From NCBI RefSeq assembly GCF_021213805.1, contig NZ_JAJQJI010000008.1, forward strand, positions 124,001 to 188,000: a DNA stretch of 64,000 nucleotides, in the 5' to 3' direction. The notes under the pieces were generated by a model. That model made no database searches. It was given only the letters and a program-made list of their open reading frames with translations, and was not told where the DNA came from. Source of the DNA: Mycobacterium sp. MYCO198283. GTDB lineage: Bacteria; Actinomycetota; Actinomycetes; Mycobacteriales; Mycobacteriaceae. Positions within the stretch are counted from its first letter, which is position 1, and every line of letters begins with the position of its first letter. Shown here piece after piece: positions 20,958 to 29,033 of this stretch. A program made the translations under genes and the position numbers.

Positions 20958-21223
20958 TCAGGTATTTCCGAAGAGTCGCTGATACACAACAGAAGCGCGA
21001 CGGCGGAGCTCCGCCTCATCGATACCATTGCTCGCAGATCTGAGCCGGTGATCGCTTGTGAAATCATCGACGTCGGCGAAAAGGGCGTCCAGTATGTCGA
21101 ATTCAGGGCCGCCTACTTGGTGCGGGTCACTTCGAGAATAGTTGAAGTACTGCTTCTCAAATTCCTCACCCGGCATTGCACCTGAGACGAAGCGTCGATG
21201 ATCGGCTCATAACCGCGAAGCAT
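20958..21223 (-). pseudogene. Frameshifted colicin D-type immunity gene
   Basis: Joining two frames gives MLRGYEPIID then FVSGAMPGEEFEKQYF, and the remainder reads DILDALFADVDDF with IDEAELRRRASVVYQRLF near the end. This is the four-helix acidic pattern of the colicin/pyocin immunity family (Pfam Colicin_immun), as I recall it. The ATG at 21223 opens a frame that stops early; the conserved remainder is in another frame, consistent with loss of one base near 21190. The remaining 72-codon frame lacks the first helix. No colicin-type toxin tip is left beside it. Confidence 0.6.
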
Positions 21224-21309
21224 TCGCGCAATGCCGTCTGTATCGCGGCGATCTCTACACTCCACCTAGCACTCCTCGCTGCCGTATGTTCACGGCTTGT
21301 TCTGAGCTG

Positions 21310-21555
21310 GTTCTCCAGCCTGAGATGAAGTCGCCGCTAGGTGTTCGTATGACGACCAGGCAGTCCTCGGGGCCGGCCACCACCCAGGCTTCGTAGGGGA
21401 TCGGATCCGCTCGGGGCCAGCGACGTCAACGTGTCAGCGGTCGACAGGGTGAACGGCGAGGCGATGCCAATATAGAAGTCGTCTATGAGCGAGAGCAGTG
21501 CGTTGTACTCGACCGTGATGTCGACAATCGACTTGTCCACAAATCGCAGGCTCAT
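21310..21555 (-). pseudogene. Broken DUF6188-like gene, pair B second gene
   Basis: Begins MSLRFVDKSIVDITVEYNAL and follows the intact pair A protein up to STADTLTSLAPS, then loses roughly 75-80 bases and shifts frame. The former C-terminus can still be read in another frame (PYEAWVVAGPEDCLVVI). The start overlaps the end of the first gene of the pair (21552-21555), the same arrangement as in the intact copy. The 3' limit is approximate. Confidence 0.7.
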
Positions 21556-21921
21556 TCCGGTTGCTGAGTCTGCGAAACCACGTCCAGCTCGTCGGGCCGC
21601 GGCCACCGCGTCGGCAGTTTCTCGGTCACCCAGGCGTATTCCAGGGCGCTTAGTCGGCCGTCCTTCAACCAGAGCAGTATCTCGGCCTCGATACTCGGAG
21701 CCATTCCGAACATAGGCGAAGACGGGGTAAGGGCCGTTCGGCAGATCAATCCGTCCGGTGGTGCCCGAGGTGTTCACTTAGTAGAACCAGACGGTATCCG
21801 GCAAGACGAGGGCCTGTCCGAGGCCATACAGCAGCTGTCGACCGGAGGGCATTGCCGACCTCTCGACGATTGTGGTGATCATAGCAATCTTCGAGAACGA
21901 GATGGGACGCCACAGGGTCAT
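21552..21921 (-). pseudogene. Broken immunity gene, pair B first gene
   Basis: A full-length relative of the protein at 20060-20425, starting MTLWRPISFSKIAMITTIVE and ending RWPRPDELDVVSQTQQPE. Two lesions are visible: GAA to TAA in DTVWFYEV (stop near 21779) and one extra base in the YRGEILLW segment (near 21690). Nothing in it can be translated as a whole. The start overlaps the end of a short toxin-tail remnant. Confidence 0.78.
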
Positions 21922-21992
21922 GAGCGGGCCGGCGTCACGTCAACGGGCAATTCGTCCGTAGTTGCCTCGACTCGAACGGGGGAGGTGTCGAA
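21918..21992 (-). pseudogene. Short toxin-tail remnant in front of pair B
   Basis: Twenty-four codons between the stop of the active immunity gene and the start of pair B, ending TTDELPVDVTPARS with a stop that overlaps the next start (ATGA). The last residues resemble the tail remnant at 20422-20592. Too short to call alone; the matching position and ending are the evidence. Confidence 0.35.
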
Positions 21993-22376
21993 CTACATTG
22001 AGGCATATTCGAAACGTGGAGGTCTTCCGCTGAAGATCTCCACGGCGCCCCAATCGCCCTCGACATAGTAATGGTCGCCTTGAAAGCTGAGGGTATCGAT
22101 ATTGCCGAAGTCAACGGTTCCATTCGCGTCGGTGTAAGGCTTGATGTCACGTTTGATCCAGTTCGTATAGACAACCGATTCGAATATGAGCCTGCCCTTT
22201 GCGTAACTATAGTGTTCACCGGGTAACGGTTGGTGATACTTGGGGCTCGACGGTGTCAAAACTGCGTCTACAATAAAAATAACGCGGTCGGCCTGCTCGA
22301 CAATGTCAAGAACATAGCTGTCTTCCAGGTAAATTTGATCGAGACCGGGCAAGTTCGGGTAATCATTGATTATCAT
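21993..22376 (-). CDS. Immunity protein of the intact toxin
   Basis: The 127-residue soluble, acidic protein begins MIINDYPNLPGLDQIYLEDSY, with VDAVLTPSSPKYHQPLPGE in the middle and FQGDHYYVEGDWGAVEI near the end. Proteins of this pattern (YLEDSYVL, VLTPxxPxY, PGExY, GDWG) occur beside contact-dependent and type VI/VII toxins, from memory. I choose the ATG at 22376, five bases after the toxin stop (22382-22384); an ATG at 22394 would overlap the toxin end. Its position right after the toxin makes it the likely cognate antidote. Confidence 0.75.
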   Translation of the reverse strand: MIINDYPNLPGLDQIYLEDSYVLDIVEQADRVIFIVDAVLTPSSPKYHQPLPGEHYSYAKGRLIFESVVYTNWIKRDIKPYTDANGTVDFGNIDTLSFQGDHYYVEGDWGAVEIFSGRPPRFEYASM

Positions 22377-22381
22377 AGAAG

Positions 22382-23659
22382 TCACCAGTCCCATTCGATC
22401 GGAGTATGGTTTCCGTCGCTTCGTTGCGGAACTGGATTTCCGTAAGGGTCAATTCGCCTACCATACGCGTCCCGCAACGCAACATGCGGATCTTCGCTGC
22501 CTGGGACTCGGCCGCTGCCTCGCTTGATCACCATTCGTTCGACTCCATTCGCGTCAACATACTTCGCGGGGCCTGTGGGTGACTGCACCTTCGTCCACCC
22601 CTGGGCCAGCGCATACTCCTCTAATTCGGAAGCCGTCGGCGTCCTACCCGCGAACAATTCCTCGAGGCGTCGCGGTCGTGGTGCGCCCGTGTCGAGACCT
22701 CTTCGCCGGAGTTGCTTGATTCGTTGCAGTTTTCGGCGCGCGCCGGCGAGGTCGTGTGCTCGTTTGACACCTTTGGTGATGTTTTTGGTGAGCTTCCAGG
22801 CGGCGATGGCTTCGGTGACGATGCGGGCGAACTTGGAGATGGCGCGGGCGGCGTTGGCGGCGCCGGCGACGGCGCTGGCGCCGAAGCTGATGAAGGCGGT
22901 GGCGATCGCGATGGTTCCGCCGACGGCGAGTTCGATGGCGAGGTCTTCGAGGATGTCGGCGAGCTTTTCGCGCAGCTCGTCGAGCGCGGTCTTGTAGTCA
23001 CGGCAGGACTGCGCCAGTTCTCGGCACCCGGCCGCAATCGCCGACGCGGCGTCGCGCAGTTCACGCAGGTCTGCGGCGATGTGCTCGACTTCCGGTGAGC
23101 TGGTGCCGGCGAACGCGGCCACATCGTGGTCGAGGCCGGCCAGCACGGCGGTGGTGTCCGGCGCCCCGGCCACCAGCGTCCAAATCATCCCCGCTTGCTC
23201 GAGTTTGTGGGTGTCCCCGTCGGGCACGGGTACGCCGAGCCGCTCGACCAACCCCAGCCCGTCGTCAAGCAATCCCCGCCCTGGCCCGCCCGCCGACGGC
23301 GGGGCCGACAACGTGCTCACTGCGGTAGCCGGTTCGGGCGGCTTGACCGGCGCCGCGCCCCCGCCTGCGGGGTGGGCGTGGTACTCGCCGACTGCATGGT
23401 TGTAGCCGGCCTGGATGATCACCCCGCCGTAGTTCTCCAGCGCCGCCGTCAGATCGTTGACCGCGTCCAGCACCTCGCGGGCCCGCTGATCGTAGGAGGC
23501 GGCCCACGCCGTGCCGGCGTCGTCGCTGCCGGCCATCGCCGCGGTGCTCCCGAGCTTGTCGATGCTCGTCCGGAACGCCCCGAACACCGCCGCGGCCTTG
23601 GTGAACAGGCCGTTGCCCACGTCGTAGTAGGTCTGCGGATCGACCTCCTGAGTGGTCAC
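22382..23659 (-). CDS. Polymorphic toxin predicted to be secreted by a type VII system
   Basis: The 425-residue protein has three parts. Residues 1-95 form a helical WXG100-like secretion domain (Trp52 in GTAWAASYDQ). Residues 96-130 are a Pro/Gly-rich linker. Residues 130-330 are helical and include the hydrophobic segment 245-275 (GGTIAIATAFISFGASAVAG), a usual pre-toxin region. The tip (about 335-425) carries conserved-looking charged residues in VIKRGSGRVPGSEDPHV, RRIDPYGNPV and NHTPIEW, probably a nuclease; I cannot name the family. The GTG at 23659 overlaps the stop of the second WXG100 gene. Residues 196-315 are duplicated in the orphan cassette. No ESX apparatus genes are present, so secretion would depend on one elsewhere. 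Confidence 0.8.
   Translation of the reverse strand: MTTQEVDPQTYYDVGNGLFTKAAAVFGAFRTSIDKLGSTAAMAGSDDAGTAWAASYDQRAREVLDAVNDLTAALENYGGVIIQAGYNHAVGEYHAHPAGGGAAPVKPPEPATAVSTLSAPPSAGGPGRGLLDDGLGLVERLGVPVPDGDTHKLEQAGMIWTLVAGAPDTTAVLAGLDHDVAAFAGTSSPEVEHIAADLRELRDAASAIAAGCRELAQSCRDYKTALDELREKLADILEDLAIELAVGGTIAIATAFISFGASAVAGAANAARAISKFARIVTEAIAAWKLTKNITKGVKRAHDLAGARRKLQRIKQLRRRGLDTGAPRPRRLEELFAGRTPTASELEEYALAQGWTKVQSPTGPAKYVDANGVERMVIKRGSGRVPGSEDPHVALRDAYGRRIDPYGNPVPQRSDGNHTPIEWDW
22716..23073 (-). repeat. 358-bp direct repeat, copy 2 (inside the intact toxin)
   Basis: Encodes residues 196-315 of the toxin, immediately before the toxic tip. Partner of 19332-19689, same orientation. Confidence 0.9.
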
Positions 23660-23943
23660 CGCAGCATGGCCAGGTTGGCCTGGACCGCCCCCGTGTAGGC
23701 CTCATACGCGGTGTGGGCGGCGGCCCGCAACTCGGTCAGCGCCTCGCGCATCTGCGCCGCCCCGCGCAGCCACTGCTCGTGCGCCGTGTGATGCGCGGCA
23801 GCGCCCTGCCCCGACCACACCAGGTGCAGGCCGGCGACCTCCGCGTCCACCCGCGCAGCCACCTCCTCGGCACGCCGCTCAAACGCTGCCAGCGTGTCGA
23901 CGAACAACTGCAACTGCGCCAGATTGACCCGGTAGCCGCTCAC
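23656..23943 (-). CDS. WXG100-like (Esx-type) small protein 2
   Basis: The 95-residue helical protein has a central Trp-Ser-Gly turn (HLVWSGQGAAAHH, Trp43) between two amphipathic helices, the hallmark of WXG100 proteins exported by type VII secretion. The GTG at 23943 overlaps the stop of the preceding WXG100 gene and its own stop overlaps the toxin start. Such pairs act as secretion partners or chaperones for LXG-type toxins in Gram-positive bacteria; that role here is inferred from family and context. Confidence 0.82.
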   Translation of the reverse strand: MSGYRVNLAQLQLFVDTLAAFERRAEEVAARVDAEVAGLHLVWSGQGAAAHHTAHEQWLRGAAQMREALTELRAAAHTAYEAYTGAVQANLAMLR

Positions 23944-24248
23944 AGCTCAACCCCGTGCGTGACCGCCTGCACTGCCTGCGCCGACGCGGCTTCCCGCTCC
24001 GAATAGGCCGCCGCCGCCCCCGACAGCAGCTCCGACGACCGCGTCAACGCCTCCACCACCCGAGATGCGCCCGAATGCCACTCGTCGAACAGCGACGCAT
24101 ACGCCGACGCCGCCGCGCCCGACCAACCGCCCGACAGCCCGTCCCATTCGTCGCTGATGCGAGCGAGCTCCGCCCGCAGCGCCTCCGCGTCGTCGGCCAC
24201 TGCCCGCGCCGCGCCCGCCACCAGCGCCGAATCCACACGAATACTCAC
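23940..24248 (-). CDS. WXG100-like (Esx-type) small protein 1
   Basis: The 102-residue helical hairpin protein has LSGGWSGAAASAY around Trp42 and a C-terminal YSERE that fits the YxxxD/E type VII export signal. It is the first gene of the toxin operon; the GTG at 24248 is preceded by a G-rich stretch (GGGGGT) at ribosome-binding distance. Next to it, on the other side, thyX diverges with a 98-base gap that must hold both promoters. Confidence 0.84.
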   Translation of the reverse strand: MSIRVDSALVAGAARAVADDAEALRAELARISDEWDGLSGGWSGAAASAYASLFDEWHSGASRVVEALTRSSELLSGAAAAYSEREAASAQAVQAVTHGVEL

Positions 24249-24334
24249 CAGACCCCCTTTCGCCCCGCAACCAGCGTAAAAAGGCCCACACGATCCTCAA
24301 CGCACCAATTTCGGGGCGCAGCAGACGTGCGTCG

Positions 24335-24340
24335 TAGGCT
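24335..24340 (+). promoter_or_regulatory. -10 element of thyX, leaderless start
   Basis: TAGGCT ends 6 bases before the thyX GTG at 24347, supporting that start and a leaderless mRNA. Confidence 0.5.
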
Positions 24341-24346
24341 TCCCCG

Positions 24347-25096
24347 GTGGCCGAGTCGGCGCCGCTGCGCGTGCAATTGATCGCCAAGACGGAGTTCCTG
24401 GCGCCGCCTGATGTGCCGTGGGACACCGACGCGGACGGTGGGCCAGCGCTGGTGGAGTTCGCCGGCCGAGCCTGCTACCAGAGCTGGTCGAAACCGAATC
24501 CGCGGACCGCCACCAACGAGTCGTATCTGCGCCACATCATCGACGTCGGGCACTTTTCCGTGCTCGAACACGCGACGGTGAGCTTCTACATCACCGGTAT
24601 CTCGCGGTCATGCACCCACGAATTGATCCGGCACCGACACCTCTCCTTCTCGCAGCTGTCGCAGCGCTACGTCCCCGAACACGACGCGCAGGTCGTCGTT
24701 CCGCCGGGCATCGAAGGCGACGCCGACCTCGAAGCGCTGTTCATCGCAGCCGCAGACAGCAGCCGCAACGCCTACACCGCGCTGCTGGCGAAGCTCGAAG
24801 CGAAGCTCGCCGACCTGCCGCAGGCGACGCTGCGCCGCAAACAGGCGCGCCAGGCGGCGCGATCGGTGCTGCCCAACGCGACCGAGACCCGGATCGTCGT
24901 CACCGGCAACTACCGGGCGTGGCGGCACTTCGTCGCCATGCGCGCCAGCGAGCAGGCCGACGTCGAGATCCGCCGCCTGGCCATCACCTGTTTGCGGCAA
25001 CTGGCCGACGTCGCACCTGCGGTCTTCGCCGACTTCGAGATCGCCACCCTCGCCGACGGCACCGAAGTCGCGACATCCCCGCTGGCCGAGGCGTAG
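24347..25096 (+). CDS. thyX: Flavin-dependent thymidylate synthase ThyX
   Basis: Makes dTMP with FAD and NADPH and yields tetrahydrofolate directly, unlike ThyA. The 249-residue protein carries the ThyX signature [14 protein letters not shown] and the dUMP/FAD-binding [13 protein letters not shown] segment. It starts a cluster thyX-dapA-rnj that is conserved in mycobacteria. Having both ThyA and ThyX in one genome is usual for the genus. Confidence 0.97.
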   Translation: MAESAPLRVQLIAKTEFLAPPDVPWDTDADGGPALVEFAGRACYQSWSKPNPRTATNESYLRHIIDVGHFSVLEHATVSFYITGISRSCTHELIRHRHLSFSQLSQRYVPEHDAQVVVPPGIEGDADLEALFIAAADSSRNAYTALLAKLEAKLADLPQATLRRKQARQAARSVLPNATETRIVVTGNYRAWRHFVAMRASEQADVEIRRLAITCLRQLADVAPAVFADFEIATLADGTEVATSPLAEA

Positions 25097-27773
<2,677 letters not shown>

Positions 27774-27777
<4 letters not shown>

Positions 27778-28580
27778 CGTTTGACGACGTAGCCCGCGTC
27801 CACGGGGAGCGTCACGCCGGTCACCAGGCGACCGGCGTCGGACACCAACCAGGCGACCGCGTTGGCGATGTCCTCGGGCTCGGCGACCTGCACCGGCAGC
27901 GCGTTGCCCAGGTCCGGACCGTCCGGGGTGGCGGTGCCTTCCAGCCACTTGCGGGTGAACTCGTTGTCGATCATCGGCGTGCGGACGCCGGCCGGATGGA
28001 TCGAGTTGACGCGGATGTTGTACGGCGCCAACAGGTTCGCGTAGATCCGCATGAGGCCGACGACGCCGTGTTTGGCGGCGCCATAGCCGATGGACCCGGC
28101 CTGCGGTGCCCCGAGCCCCACCAGGCCGGCCACCGAGCTGGTCAGCACGATCGCCCCGCCCTCACCCTGCTTCACGAGGGTCCGCTTGACGGCTTCGACG
28201 GTGTGGTAGACGCCGGTGAGGTTGACGTCGATGACGTCCTGCCACGCGTCCTCCCCGGCCATGGGGGCGATGCCGGCGTTGGCGACGACGATGTCGAGGC
28301 GTCCGAGCTGGTCGAGTCCGGTCTGCAACGCCGACTTCAGCGACTCGAGGTCGCGGACGTCGGCCTGCGCCGACACGATCCGGGCACCGGTGTCCTCGAC
28401 CAGCTTGACCGTCTCGGCGAGGTCGTCGGCCGAGGCCATGGGGTACGGCACCGAGGCGATCTGCTCGCAGATGTCGACGGCGATGATGTTCGCGCCCTCC
28501 GACGCGAGCTTCACCGCGTGCGCCCGGCCCTGGCCGCGCGCCGCGCCGGTGATGAAGGCGACTTTGCCGGCGAGGGTCAT
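27774..28580 (-). CDS. Mycofactocin-type short-chain dehydrogenase
   Basis: The 268-residue SDR (Rv2750-like) begins [21 protein letters not shown] and has the extra segment after beta-2 ([20 protein letters not shown]) typical of SDRs with tightly held NAD that are recycled by mycofactocin. NAG and the catalytic YGAAKHGV motif are present. I choose the ATG at 28580, overlapping the stop of the monooxygenase gene (ATGA). An alcohol of unknown identity is the likely substrate. No mycofactocin biosynthesis genes are in the window. Confidence 0.88.
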
Positions 28581-28897
28581 CGGGCGACGAGCCGGCCCTT
28601 GGCGGGGTCCCCGGCGACGACCGGTTGCAGCACCTTGATGTCCGGCGGGCCGGCCAGGTGGTCGCCGATCTCGCTGAACATGGTGCCGATGGCCGGCGCC
28701 GACGAGTGCGTCTGCAGCGCCTGGCCGTCGGCCCACTGTTCGACGAAGACGAAGATGCCGCCCTCGGCCTCGTGCAGGCTGTACAACTCGCAGCCCGGCT
28801 CGTCGTGCACCTCGGGAACCGTTCGGGTCAAGACCTCGCGGACGGTGTCCACGGCCTCCGGCTTGACGGTGAGGGTGGCGACGACGACGACCGGCAT
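28577..28897 (-). CDS. Antibiotic biosynthesis monooxygenase (ABM)-domain protein
   Basis: The 106-residue protein has a single dimeric alpha+beta barrel domain: [19 protein letters not shown], then [21 protein letters not shown] and a C-terminal [16 protein letters not shown]-domain proteins include quinone- or polyketide-oxidising monooxygenases and haem-degrading enzymes; the function here is unknown. It is translationally coupled to the mycofactocin-type SDR, the same pair as Rv2749/Rv2750, which suggests consecutive steps on one substrate. Confidence 0.82.
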   Translation of the reverse strand: MPVVVVATLTVKPEAVDTVREVLTRTVPEVHDEPGCELYSLHEAEGGIFVFVEQWADGQALQTHSSAPAIGTMFSEIGDHLAGPPDIKVLQPVVAGDPAKGRLVAR

Positions 28898-29020
28898 GAC
28901 AGCGACTCCTCGAATACGGACGACACGGCGACGCTCACCATAACCAGCCCGCTGGTGCGCCGGAGGAGATTCGCGTCGCGTGAACCGTGTGGCTGGTGGT
29001 GTCTGTGAGACGGTTGCGAT

Positions 29021-29026
29021 TAGGCT
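29021..29026 (+). promoter_or_regulatory. -10 element of ftsK, leaderless start
   Basis: TAGGCT ends 7 bases before the ATG at 29034, which favours that start over the in-frame GTG at 28980. Confidence 0.45.
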
Positions 29027-29033
29027 GGCGGGC

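Noticed and set aside
20880..21185. A 101-codon plus-strand frame inside the island
   Set aside because: It is antisense to the frameshifted colicin-type immunity gene, whose minus-strand translation has a recognisable family pattern.
18239..24248. Insertion sequence or prophage as the cause of the island
   Set aside because: No transposase, integrase, recombinase or terminal inverted repeat is visible; the 358-bp repeats are internal coding sequence.
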